This document shows positions 11,801 to 20,447 of a stretch of DNA of 64,000 nt, one piece after another. The notes beneath the pieces were generated by a model. The model ran no database searches. It saw only the letters and a list, made by a program, of their open reading frames with translations, and had not been told where the DNA came from. The DNA is taken from the NCBI GenBank assembly GCA_024195585.1, contig SWBL01000139.1:1-64000 (forward strand), read 5' to 3'. The position numbers and the translations under genes were made by a program. The first letter of the stretch is position 1. The number at the start of each line of letters is the position of its first letter. The DNA is from Aureobasidium sp. EXF-3400 (Eukaryota; Ascomycota; Dothideomycetes; Dothideales; Saccotheciaceae).

Positions 11801-11872
11801 AAGTTGTTAGCGGCTCAAATACCCCCGCTTCCAGGTCTTCTGACGGAGGCAAAGCGGCCTACGAAGCCGTGA
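8861..11872 (+). CDS. NLR-type protein with N-terminal nucleoside-phosphorylase domain (5' part of a frameshifted gene)
   Basis: 1003 aa from the ATG at 8861. Residues 1 to about 310 match the PNP_UDP_1 domain used as an effector by many fungal NLR/STAND proteins: DYLIGIICL at the start, YTLGSMCGHNVAIA, GMYGVVTAAVAA, the GSGIPS loop, DVRLGDVVV and VIRGVADYADTHKN. The canonical purine/ribose-binding EMEA element is replaced by DTGTLD at 258-263, so catalysis is doubtful. A 9-residue repeat (STSS[IV]DDRA) follows at about 341-362. The remaining ~640 residues contain no P-loop, NACHT or NB-ARC motif that I can see. The frame ends at 11870-11872, but a neighbouring frame continues the protein (see 11752-12765): adding one base to the C-run at 11822-11826 would give an uninterrupted 1301-aa product. 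It could be an assembly error, a recent pseudogene, or real recoding. Confidence 0.7.
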   Translation: MSNRHEDYLIGIICLSQMERVAMEVFLDEKHAILPLDQRDRNVYTLGSMCGHNVAIASPPSGMYGVVTAAVAARDMIWSFSAIRFCLSVGFGSGIPSENNDVRLGDVVVGTPSRNYGGVVQIDFARQNSSKDWERVGWLNSPPHILLRAVSELDMQDQLDELNLSRDISQVLETYPRMRERYKSPGPGRDLLFHADHAHAHPGESCSSCDPSKLVARADRDYQQPMIHQGLIANTNANLKDAKFRDEIGTELGAICFDTGTLDFVNILPSLVIRGVADYADTHKNTEWQDYAALAASAYTKQLLSLINTTTNRGIAAAASLNPDLSSAHRLLDLEVDDGTSTSSIDDRASTSSVDDRASTSSYTSAGTSETSDAGIRISAAKRIAHVLVSDERLRSICVSAALRLAGHMLQWNISVALGVFSRFLKKQPQTSVIRALRWLFSRHRMDIATSMTDNVCEQAGFLGVEQVETAPLSDVTLMRLLKNRFPAANVTNTAVSRVHSEEVPTLDLGEIDLETQELPDKAILADLGQLDEILCRGKGFEDMLGKLKELLLPPVHVLLENNLGTYLAERPRDSEITCMVEWELLQLVDFEGLDVEDIDCLFTLSGDLESARADPLASHEIWETGKELLELVKTCLAMAANNVFDSTHTELGAEADSTHQTQIQLFTAKMNTEKEYAVVNIAGSSDYITTTVKQLAWLTATLRVPHGEMLTVSYINFQPQRTQTGGVLEGVFRMSLWEQEKIPQPNSEPGQCWTELLAQSVLAYGFPSAKDRPKSMRGLEIPFNIMASFAGIRFPLLLGERLAFASETHVLVPEIVSEDSIQWHFETIESAIRQTTTTYKVNATGMESVSSSNVQKYRAFLGYSRLSEVVIGTAEFCNVNITASKVPRTRHHLTFKHEGPLSAGASIKGCFTATVGTTWKFRKSELAQIEGSTISLDDVLKRSAETPALLYDDQNRTAFLLPELSIVVQFAATSLQNHSKLLAAQIPPLPGLLTEAKRPTKP
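9881..9947 (+). repeat. In-frame 27-bp tandem repeat
   Basis: The unit AGCACRAGCTCARTCGACGATAGAGCT occurs as 9881-9907 and 9908-9934, then a partial third copy at 9935-9947. Each unit adds nine residues (STSS[IV]DDRA) between the phosphorylase-like domain and the rest of the protein. The copies are nearly identical, so copy number may vary between strains. Confidence 0.85.
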
Positions 11873-12765
11873 AGGCAGCAAGGAACCTCGAAGTACACTT
11901 CGGGACGGGCGAGCCAAAGAAGTATCCAGAAATCGTGAGGGAGTTCATTGATCAACTTGAGCAAAGAAAGAAACAAAGACGAGCCAATCAAAGCTCCTCC
12001 GAAATCTCACTCTCGCTGAAGAAAGGCCTCAGAGGTTGGAACTATACAGACGTACAAGAAAAACGCTTTGAATTCTGGGAACGTGAAGTTCCGACAGACA
12101 TTCTACACTCACGACCTGTCTGGTGGCAGCTGTTCAGGGAATCAAATATTACTATTCTCTTTGCGGGAGACATACCTCAACCGATTCGCATCTGTCACGA
12201 TCAGATCAGCTCCTCTTGTACTTCATGGGATGTGATTCCAGCAGGTCACCATCTACTGCTAGCCAACGTTCGAAATCTTCAAAGACTCACAAGTGACGTC
12301 GGTGACGCTGGGAAGAAAAATCCCACTAGGTTCATGCTCGCTGCGGACTTGGCTTGGGCTCGACCTGCAAAATCCAGACTGTTCGACACAGATTGCACGT
12401 TGGGTGGACGCTGCAATCCATTGCAAACAATGCGCGAACCCACAATCTTATGGCTCCAGGAGACGAAAGCACGCTCTTTTAGAACAACAACTTACCTACC
12501 ACATCCTGGACAACTCGAACCCTTCGCCGAAGGATTGGTCTTGTTTGCCGATGATCCTAGCGCCATTGGGGACCGCCCATGTCAGATTGTCAAGCACTGT
12601 CAAGACGTACCCGAGTTCCAACTACGCTTCGTCGTCGGTGCAATCTTGTCCCCATTGCTTGCACTCATGGTTTGCAGATTTGTCATAACCAATTACGGCG
12701 AGCTGTCTACGCTCATCAAACTCGTAGGACTGGGTCAGTGGCATGAACGTGTTATGACTCCCTGA
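11752..12765 (+). CDS. C-terminal continuation of the NLR-like gene in the +2 frame (frameshifted)
   Basis: This frame is open from a stop at 11749-11751 to the TGA at 12763-12765 and has no ATG near its start, so it is not an independent gene. It overlaps the end of the preceding frame by 120 bases. Read across the C5 run at 11822-11826 with one extra C, the two frames fuse into ...AAQIPPASRSSDGGKAAYEA..., a natural-looking junction. The piece ends with a hydrophobic stretch (VVGAILSPLLALMVCRFVI) near the C-terminus that could be a membrane helix. I considered a 65-bp intron 11713-11777 (GTACGA...TTGCAG), which would also restore the frame. It has a weak donor and would delete the well-formed LPELSIVVQF segment, so a one-base indel is preferred. 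Confidence 0.55.
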   Translation, partial: AEHRRTICSNLSTESLEVVSGSNTPASRSSDGGKAAYEAVKAARNLEVHFGTGEPKKYPEIVREFIDQLEQRKKQRRANQSSSEISLSLKKGLRGWNYTDVQEKRFEFWEREVPTDILHSRPVWWQLFRESNITILFAGDIPQPIRICHDQISSSCTSWDVIPAGHHLLLANVRNLQRLTSDVGDAGKKNPTRFMLAADLAWARPAKSRLFDTDCTLGGRCNPLQTMREPTILWLQETKARSFRTTTYLPHPGQLEPFAEGLVLFADDPSAIGDRPCQIVKHCQDVPEFQLRFVVGAILSPLLALMVCRFVITNYGELSTLIKLVGLGQWHERVMTP

Positions 12766-14181
12766 GACTGTTTTCTAAGGTGTGCCCTACTCAAACCAAT
12801 GTAAACACAACTTGAGTATAGTTGTTTTGGAAGACAAACTATAGCAAAGTGTTGGTTATGTGAAAGTGCTTCAGCTGCACGGCCAGACGACGATCTTCAG
12901 TCAAAGGTGTCTCCTCCAGGATATCTGACGACATCTCGTAAGTCTGCCGCTTTTGACGAGATTTTTTCTGAACTCAGGCAACAGCTAAGATGTTTTGGTA
13001 TACTTGAGTGTGGGAAGTATGTGCTGTACATTGTCTAGTACTTCTACAGCAGCATCGGGTCTCATTGTATTGATCATACAGGATCTATGGAATATCTGTG
13101 GCGCATCCTTGGTATAAGACACTTTTGATAGTACTGTTGATTATATTATATCTTTGTTTTCTGCTATTATAGCTACTTCCTAAGCCTATTAGAAAAGTAC
13201 TTTAAGTTTTAGTATATAATCTTCTATAAAAACTAGAAACATTAGGGATTAAAATAGTATACAGGCTAACAGTATAGTATAACCAACTTATACTGTATAT
13301 AATAAATCTAATTCCAGTTCTAGATAATAACTAGATAATCTAAAAAGTGCTAAAAACTCCATATATATCAAACTACAAAAGTTTAAATCACCTGTAACTA
13401 TATCTTTTCCATTAGAAAAACTATATATTGATCATTTGCTATACTATATCTCGATTTTATGCATCTACCCTCTGCGCGACCAAACGACAAAACACAGTAG
13501 TAAATAAAGAAGGAGCGATCCCAGATTAACAACTCTCCATTCTACTTCCTACCTTCCTATGTGCCATGAAGTACATAACCGCTTGTGACTATAAAGATGC
13601 ACAACACTACTAGTAAACAGCACATTGTTCACTAAGAAATAACACTTTATCGTCTTTCTTCGGCTTTACCTCTGCTACCAAAAGCAATTACTTTCTATAG
13701 TGTGACGTTGGCCCTTTTGCTGTAGACGGAACATGATGGAAGCTATAGGCTCTAGCAAATGGGGAGGTGTTGTCTCGATCTCGAGGAACTAGCTCAAAAA
13801 ATCGCCTTTTTGTCCAAAAGCAGTCTCGTACAACCAACTACACACAACCTTGTGGCATCAACTCATTACTCGCATACACGATATGACAGATTTATACCTT
13901 GAACGCTCCTGCACTTTGCCCAGAAAATGCAAAGAAAAAGCAATTAGCATGTCAAAACCCTGCAATTCTGAGACCATACAAGAAGAGCAGGAACATCCAA
14001 CCCAGTCAAGCTGATATCATAAAAGATCACGATATTCTTACATCACCCATACACCAAGTTCAATTAGGGAATCCGGGAAAACGGTTGAATTGTCCAAAGT
14101 CCCAACTATTGCATATGCATTATCAGGCCTGTTATATATGGCCCTGTCCAATATTGCTCAAATGTACGCGATTCCTCGGAT
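12766..14181. other. Intergenic with AT-rich relic
   Basis: No gene is seen. The centre (13120-13460) is conspicuously rich in A, T and TpA steps and is annotated separately. A frame of about 110 codons at 13899-14231 lacks an ATG and any similarity. The right end is the 3' flank of the leftward M20-like gene. Confidence 0.5.
13120..13460. repeat. AT-rich, TpA-rich relic, RIP-like
   Basis: An abrupt island of TATA/TTAT/CTATAA words (for example 13138-13170, 13209-13310 and 13360-13450) sits in otherwise balanced DNA. No ORF survives. Depletion of CpA/TpG words in favour of TpA is the footprint expected of repeat-induced point mutation on an old transposon copy, but the parent element cannot be recognised. 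Confidence 0.5.
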
Positions 14182-15450
14182 CTACGATTCCAACCCCACC
14201 TGATCCCACGCCGTCAACACCAACACTTTGACAAGCTGAATCCACTGTTTCCTGTTGATTTCTTCCACGTTTCCGTCTTCACTGCCCTGGTCGTCGTCCA
14301 TCACAACATCGTGGATTCCAGAATCAACCATTTCTTTACACGTGACATCTTGGTCCATGAGGTCTTGCGGGCTTTGTGTTTGTGGTGATGGAGATGCTGC
14401 TGTTTCGCTGCTTTCCACACCGCCAACTCCGAGACAGAAACTCGACACACCTACTTCGGTCCAGAAGCGGGTGTGTGAGCCAAGCTGCCGTCCAGTCTGG
14501 AAGTCGGGGATACTAGGTCGCCTTCCCAGAACTCGCTTGCCATTGTTTGACAAAGAGGTAGCGACAGGATGAGTTGCACAGGGCGTAGACAGGCGAGAAG
14601 GTGTAAAATCTTTGATGAGCGAGTTCCTTTGCCAGCATGAAGATTCTAGATCAAAGGTTGCTGGATCGATGGTTTTTGTGGCGGGTCTGGAGGAGAATGA
14701 ATCTGGCGAAGAGGGCGTTGGTTGAATAGCATTGGATGTGGCGACGGCGGTAATCATGCAGTCGCCTCTCCAGAGCGACCTCCTCTCATCTGTGTGGAGT
14801 AGGTGTCGACATGTGCCCAAGTGTCCCTCCTCGGTATCAGATATCGCTGCTAGCACGATTGTGCCGAAGAGATGGTGTCGAATGGAGTGTAAGTAAGCGT
14901 AAGCAGCTACGATGGCCGCAGTACCCGCTGCATGCGCTGACATTGGTAGCGAATTCAACGATGGTCCTGCAGTCTTGTTGAAGGAATACGGATGGGAGGG
15001 TGATGTCAAACGTGGAGACAAGAGCCCATTCAGGACAAGGCAAGGACCTTCACCTTCGTCAAAGACACTGACCACAGAAGGGAATGTTGGTGAACCTAGC
15101 GCGACATTCTTGGTCTGCCTCGACGACAGGAATGAAGATATCACATCGGCTACTGGTGCTGTAGTTGCATAGCCATCCCAGCACTCTCCTCCAGTCAGAT
15201 TCTGAATTGACGACCTGGCAGCGGTTGAAAAGTCATCTAGAAATTCGATCAACTGATCAGTCTCCGCATCGATGGCGTCCTCAATATCTTTCTTCCAATT
15301 TGTGGGTGACTGATCTGGTGAACAACCTTCTTCCTCGACCTGCTTGGACGCTGTTTCACCTCTCGATGGCTGCTCTACTGTAAGATAGGTGTAGTTTTCC
15401 TCATTGGGTGGTGTCGGAAGTACAGCCTCATGTCGTGATCGTCTTGCCAT
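14182..15450 (-). CDS. Degenerate M20-family amidohydrolase-like protein
   Basis: Single exon of 422 aa. The order of segments follows M20 metallopeptidases (acetylornithine deacetylase/ArgE type): CLVLNG at about residue 135 (where active enzymes have LNGHxD), MSAHAAGTAA (normally GxxDMKGG), FGTIVLAAISDTEEGHLGT (the GTIxxxxxxDEEGGxxG strand and turn), and late FWTEVGVSSFCLGVG (the xxGxPxxxxGPG strand). The zinc-binding His-x-Asp after LNG is replaced by LLS and the DMKGG aspartate is gone, so catalysis is unlikely. An acidic tail (DDDQGSEDGNVEE) follows. The fold assignment rests on motif order, not alignment. It lies 1.6 kb from DUG3, whose known partners in yeast include M20-domain proteins. 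Confidence 0.55.
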   Translation of the reverse strand: MARRSRHEAVLPTPPNEENYTYLTVEQPSRGETASKQVEEEGCSPDQSPTNWKKDIEDAIDAETDQLIEFLDDFSTAARSSIQNLTGGECWDGYATTAPVADVISSFLSSRQTKNVALGSPTFPSVVSVFDEGEGPCLVLNGLLSPRLTSPSHPYSFNKTAGPSLNSLPMSAHAAGTAAIVAAYAYLHSIRHHLFGTIVLAAISDTEEGHLGTCRHLLHTDERRSLWRGDCMITAVATSNAIQPTPSSPDSFSSRPATKTIDPATFDLESSCWQRNSLIKDFTPSRLSTPCATHPVATSLSNNGKRVLGRRPSIPDFQTGRQLGSHTRFWTEVGVSSFCLGVGGVESSETAASPSPQTQSPQDLMDQDVTCKEMVDSGIHDVVMDDDQGSEDGNVEEINRKQWIQLVKVLVLTAWDQVGLES

Positions 15451-17071
15451 TTCTGATCTCTAGGTTTTGAGGACAGAACAATACTCGGTCAAGGTGAGAG
15501 CGAAAGATGTGGTAAAGTCAAAGCTGTAGTTGGATTTTCAAAGTTGGAATTCTTTAATGCCCGAGATGTTGATGACAGAGATGTGGTCTGAAGATAGTGG
15601 AGCCAAGTTTTGACAAAAAGACCGCAAGAAAGGAGATGGACAACAACGTCTCTAAAAACAGAACCTCGTCAAGCCTGTGCCTGTGCCTCTCAGGTTACAC
15701 GGGTGGAGGGTTTCGGCAAACAACACACTAAAAACGACTCAGAATCTCAGATCTTACTCGCGACCACGCGGTGGGTTCGTCCGGATCCGCGTGTAAGGCT
15801 TGTTTACAGTTGAAGTTATTTGATGGTCAGAACGTTGAAATAACCTTCGATATAGGCGATGGTTTTTGCAATGATAGGACTCCGAGAAGACTGCTCAGTC
15901 CAGAGCGGGTGCGCACAGTGTCGGAATACCAACGCTCCAAATTGTTGTGGCGATGAAAAAGATCCGTATAACCTCTCAACAGCTTAGCCACGATAAATAG
16001 AAAAGCGGGCGGCTTCGCTACCTGTACAGCGATAATTCCTCGACGCTCCTTGGCAGCGACATGCGTTATGAACACGACACACATAGAAAATAACGCGAAT
16101 CTTCGATCAATAATACGCAGGAAAGTCTAGACTCTGCATGAGGCTTACAAGTGGTATGGATGTTGGATGGTGTTGTGATTGTATCGTGTCAGATCAGGCA
16201 ATGATTGACATGACCTGCGGCACTTGAGTACACTGCCGTGTTAGCTTGTCCGGGGAAAAGCGTGAGAATCACAGGGGGGCCCAGTGAGGGTTCGGATTTG
16301 ACTCCTCCACTAAGACTTGGTGAAGGGCAAAACTCCGAACCCTCATGACTTCTGGTCACCATGTGAATGGTGAACCTGGACGGAGCCTGGGCCGGCTCGG
16401 AGGCTGTTCCGTTCTTCCAACACCTGGCGTTGAACGCTGAGTGGTACCATGATCTCACGGTTAACATCACGGATACTTCTGATTGGCGAAAATTGGTAAA
16501 CGCACAGAGTGAGCTCGTGCGATTTCACTAGAAATGCTAGATCCAAGAACTAGTTGCAGCAGGATTGTGTCATGCACTGGTCAGCGCGACCCCAATTAAG
16601 GCGCATGCTACTTGTCGCGAACACGTGAAAAGCGACGGCTATATGCTGGAGTGCCTTCCTGGACAGCTCGAAGTGGTCATGGGCAGGTAATCGTACATGG
16701 CAAGCTCTGTCGATCACAACGCCCGCTCTGAGGAAGTCTTTGATTGTAAGTGTTCGCCGCGAGATTCGACATTCTGTGTACAAGATCTCGAGCTTGAGAG
16801 CGTGGCACAATGCAACAAGAAGGCTCGTCCCGTTGAGATTTGCACCAATTAGCAATGCTCGTACAGCCATAAGCATGATATCAGTGGCCCAAGAAAGCAA
16901 AAAGGTATCGAGTACGCGGCCTTGACGCTGAACACGATCCAGCTTCCAAATGGCGCATGCTGCATGCTGAGAGGAGAGGTACGCTACACGGAAGGACTGG
17001 GTTTGAGCGGCGGGCACCAACAGACTTTCATCCAGAACTTTGTTAGAGCGTGGAAGCGTGCGGAGCATTGA
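15451..17071. other. Intergenic, no gene recognised
   Basis: This lies between the start of the M20-like gene and the stop of DUG3. A leftward frame of 172 codons (16550-17068) begins three bases past the DUG3 stop. It has no family features, an unlikely composition and no splice support, so it is not called. The region must hold the promoter of the M20-like gene. Confidence 0.5.
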
Positions 17072-18202
17072 TCAGGCGGCGGCCTGAATGAGTTTCTCGG
17101 AGGGAGATTCGATTGCGGCCTTTGCCATTTCTGTAGTGGTTTGACCTTTAGTCTCTGCAAACTTGGAACTGCGCTTGAAGCTGGGCGAGGGGTTGTAAAA
17201 GTCATCGATGATGGGATGGATAAGGACGGTCTGGTTATGGATAGTGACGGTGCTGTTGGTGGGGACGGTAACCCAGTTGTCACGCTCGAAAGTCAGAGGT
17301 TCACTGGCGACAAGAACAATGTCGGCTCCTCTGTCACGTCGTTCCATGGTGTAGTCGGCCTTTTCGGCAGAAGGCCCGTTCTGCTTCTTCCAGCTGGTAC
17401 CGGAGCTGAAGAACAAGCTGGCGGCCTCATCGGTAGTGCTGCTAACATAACGGGTGCAGACGACGCTCTTGCCGTCAGTGACGGCAAAGTTGAGCAGACT
17501 GCGCGTGTCGCCTTCTCGGACGTGTTCGGGAAGTTGGCGAATGTAGCCGTTGATGCGCTCGATGGTTTCGAGGATGGCCTTGCGCAGAACACTGTGGCCA
17601 AAACCATTTGTCTGGGCTTCCTTGTTGTCTGGGTCATAACCCAATCTCTCTAGACTGTCGAGGAAGAGAGCGAAACACCACTCAGAGTCGGTGCTGCCTG
17701 TGACAGCTCCAAACCAGCGGTCGGCAACATCGCTGACCAACTTGCGCTTGACACCAGAATTCCAACCTCCAACTCCTCCATTGTGCATGAACATCAGGCA
17801 TCCGCGGCTGAAAGGATGGCAGTTGCTTTCGGCCAGAGCTCCCTCGGTACTGGCACGGACGTGAGCGAAAATGAGTGGCGAGACAGTCTTGCTGGCTAGA
17901 CGGGTGAGGTTGCTGCAATTCCAGGCAGGAATGGTCGAGGTGAAGATGCATGGGTCTGGGCCGAGCAGAGGTAGTAACGAGGGAGGGGTGTAGTAACCAA
18001 CACCGAAGCCATCGCCATTGTGAGGACGGCGCGTGTCCAAACGAAGTCGTGAGTCGTAGGATTGGGTAAGAATTGAGTGAGCCGGGTCGAGGATCAGAGT
18101 GGAAAGGAGAATGGGCTCCTTGCCCTTGTAGACCTGCAACATGACCCGTCAGCAACCATTGCATCTGAGAACAGAGCTCCAGCCTACCATGAACCGACAC
18201 AT
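17072..18202 (-). CDS. DUG3: Class II glutamine amidotransferase Dug3 (glutathione degradation)
   Basis: Two exons: 18188-18202 (15 nt, ATG-TGT-CGG-TTC-ATG) and 17072-18133. They are joined across a 54-bp intron (18134-18187, GTAGGC...TTGCAG) to give 358 aa. The tiny first exon supplies MCRFM, whose Cys2 is the N-terminal nucleophile of class II amidotransferases after Met removal. Without it the protein would appear to lack its active site. Other signatures are RPHNGDGFGVGYY (residues ~42-54), FAHVRAST, NCHPF and MFMHNGGV, all GATase II substrate-loop elements. In yeast Dug3 pairs with Dug2 to hydrolyse the gamma-glutamyl bond of glutathione in the cytosol. It is divergently arranged with the Zn2Cys6 gene across 406 bp. 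Confidence 0.93.
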
Positions 18203-18608
18203 CTCTTAAGGTATGCTTGGTGAGAAATGCGCGGGCGAGGGGTCTGTCCTTGCCTCGACTACAAGGATGACTGGATGTCAATTGCGGGATGTGACTTAGG
18301 AGGTAGAAAAGATGGAGCAACTGCGTATCCGCACCTTCCTGTCGTCGCAACATTGCGCAACTGCGCTTGGACCATCAAACACTTTCACATGCCTGCTTCT
18401 GCCAGGGTGACGTTCATTACGAATAGAACATCCCCGGTTCCATTCCCAAACCTCGAATGTCCCCGAGTCGGCGATATTCGCAATCATAGTCATATCTTTG
18501 CTACACGAACCATTGTTGCTTTTGATTGTTTTGCTTTGCAAAACTGCAATATACGCAATCTTGTTTGATGTCCTTTATGCCGTACCATGACCGCTGCGAG
18601 AAACTACC
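18203..18608. promoter_or_regulatory. Shared upstream region of DUG3 and a Zn2Cys6 gene
   Basis: This is a 406-bp divergent intergenic region. No specific operator was identified. Co-regulation of the two genes is plausible from the geometry alone. Confidence 0.4.
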
Positions 18609-20447
18609 ATGACAACCAGGACCACTTCTCAAGCGCCTGCTTGTACTGTCAAGCCATCACCACTGGCTTGCACTGAATGTCGATCCAAGCATCTGAAATG
18701 CGATGGAATACAACCTGTCTGCTCACGATGCGCTGCCTCCGATATCCCATGCAACTACACGCCTTCAAGGCGAGGCTGCAAAGGTGTCCCGAAAAAACGA
18801 CGAAAACTTAATTCTGTTCACCCAACACAACTTCCTTCATCACGCTCATCAGACCAGTCACCCGTCCAAGCACCACCCATTGCTGATGCTAAATCGGACC
18901 ATTCAAATTGGCAGAGCCATCTAAGCACTTATACTGCAAACAATTTACCCAACCCGTCAGATGCTGTCAACATCGCATTCGACACGCCATCGATCGATTC
19001 CGGCCCGACTTTCATGCTAAACAATCAAGTCACGACCTCGGTGTCCAACTTTCAACAACCAAGTCGAACATCATCTAACCCAGGCGTGGACCATGTTGTG
19101 AATCTCTACTACTCGAATTTCCATCCAGCACATCCTATTCTGCTCCCTCGTCACATGTACGGTCAGAACTATCCTCCGTACCTCCAGTCGGTTGTTCAAT
19201 TCATCGGGAGTCACTACTCAACATCACAATCCAGCGACTCCTTTCGGGTGCAAACAGCAGCTTCTCTAAGAGACTGCTCACAAAGATCGGTCTACATGGT
19301 TCAAGCTCGCCTTTTATTCGCCATCGCGATACACGCCAGAGGTGAGCCGAACGAGGGTCAGACGATGCTTAGGGACGCTATAGATCTAGCAATCAGCCTT
19401 GGTATGAACACAAAAGATTTCGCTATGCTGAACAGCGGTTCCTCGTCATGCCTGGAAGAGAGCTTTCGTCGCACATGGTGGGAACTATTTGTAGTAGAGG
19501 GAATCATGTCCGCCATCCATCGCATACCAACAATGAAGACGCGGTCTGTTGCTTCCGAGGTCTTACTGCCATGCGAAGACTCGACATATACAGACGGTGC
19601 CTGTTTTTCTGATGGGTCGTCACTGGCTCAGTTCACTGACCGGCACTTTGCTGAAGAAGATGTCAGTTTCTCCTCATCTTGCTACCGCATTGAGGCCGTT
19701 CAAATCTTATCCAGGGTCCTGTCGATCGCGAACGCTGAGGCTCATCCGGATGAGGTACAAGCAATCGACAATTCTCTTGCAGCATGGTCGCATTACGTGC
19801 CTCCGGATAAACGCGATATCATCTCAAATTCCGGAGAAGTTGATGAGCTGTTATTCCAGGCACACATGCTTATTCACTGGGCAACTATCCTACTACACAT
19901 GCCTCGCAGCGAACTCCTTTCGGTCCATCCTGCCACTGCAGATATATTTTGTGCCAAGGGTGACAAGCAAATGCCGTCAACAGATACAAAGCATGCTCAC
20001 GCGAGCAAAGCCACGGATGCGTCCAAAGAATTGTCAAATCTAGCAGCTCTTCGCTGTCCGGTACAAAAACACACCCCCTTCTTCATCTGTGCTCTCGTCA
20101 TTGCTTCAGTCGTACAATTGGCCGCCTGTACTCTGCACAACTGTCGATGCATGTATCAACACCGTGATCGCATCACACTGGTCGTGGGTTTGCTCAAATC
20201 TCTTAGCTTGAGCTGGGCATGCGCTGGTTCAGTACTTGTCAAGATCAAGAAGATTGCGGCAAGAGTGATGAAATCTGAGCATTGCACTATGACTGTTGCG
20301 TCTACTCAATGTGATAGCTGCACAGATAGCGGTCTAGGCACAAGCATAGGTGCCGAAGACGTGCCCTGGATGGAATTTTTCGACGACCCCGTCATGTCTT
20401 TCGAGGGTTTTGCACCTGGAACGATCTTGTTCGAGCAAGGTTCTTGA
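18609..20447 (+). CDS. Zn(II)2Cys6 fungal-type transcription factor
   Basis: Single exon of 612 aa. The binuclear zinc cluster is complete, with cysteines at residues 21, 24, 31, 38, 41 and 48 (CX2CX6CX6CX2CX6C). A basic linker (RRGCKGVPKKRRK) near residue 55-66 probably serves as linker and nuclear signal. A Ser/Pro-rich spacer leads to a middle-homology region (fungal_trans type) recognisable by VNLYYSNFHPAHPIL near 160-175, RLLFAIAIHARGE, and ESFRRTWWELFVVEG. The protein is nuclear. Its target genes are unknown; the divergent DUG3 neighbour is a candidate only by position. No intron is needed to keep the frame. Confidence 0.92.
   Translation: MTTRTTSQAPACTVKPSPLACTECRSKHLKCDGIQPVCSRCAASDIPCNYTPSRRGCKGVPKKRRKLNSVHPTQLPSSRSSDQSPVQAPPIADAKSDHSNWQSHLSTYTANNLPNPSDAVNIAFDTPSIDSGPTFMLNNQVTTSVSNFQQPSRTSSNPGVDHVVNLYYSNFHPAHPILLPRHMYGQNYPPYLQSVVQFIGSHYSTSQSSDSFRVQTAASLRDCSQRSVYMVQARLLFAIAIHARGEPNEGQTMLRDAIDLAISLGMNTKDFAMLNSGSSSCLEESFRRTWWELFVVEGIMSAIHRIPTMKTRSVASEVLLPCEDSTYTDGACFSDGSSLAQFTDRHFAEEDVSFSSSCYRIEAVQILSRVLSIANAEAHPDEVQAIDNSLAAWSHYVPPDKRDIISNSGEVDELLFQAHMLIHWATILLHMPRSELLSVHPATADIFCAKGDKQMPSTDTKHAHASKATDASKELSNLAALRCPVQKHTPFFICALVIASVVQLAACTLHNCRCMYQHRDRITLVVGLLKSLSLSWACAGSVLVKIKKIAARVMKSEHCTMTVASTQCDSCTDSGLGTSIGAEDVPWMEFFDDPVMSFEGFAPGTILFEQGS

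Noticed and set aside
13480..13640. Possible third copy of the dispersed repeat
   Set aside because: Only short words (TGCA...TTATA...CACAA) line up with copies 1 and 2; not enough to separate from chance in AT-rich DNA.
13899..14231. 110-codon frame left of the M20-like gene
   Set aside because: No ATG start, no similarity, and it runs into the end of the M20-like gene in antisense.
16550..17068. Leftward 172-codon frame just downstream of DUG3
   Set aside because: No family feature and no conserved start context; it probably lies in the DUG3 3' region.
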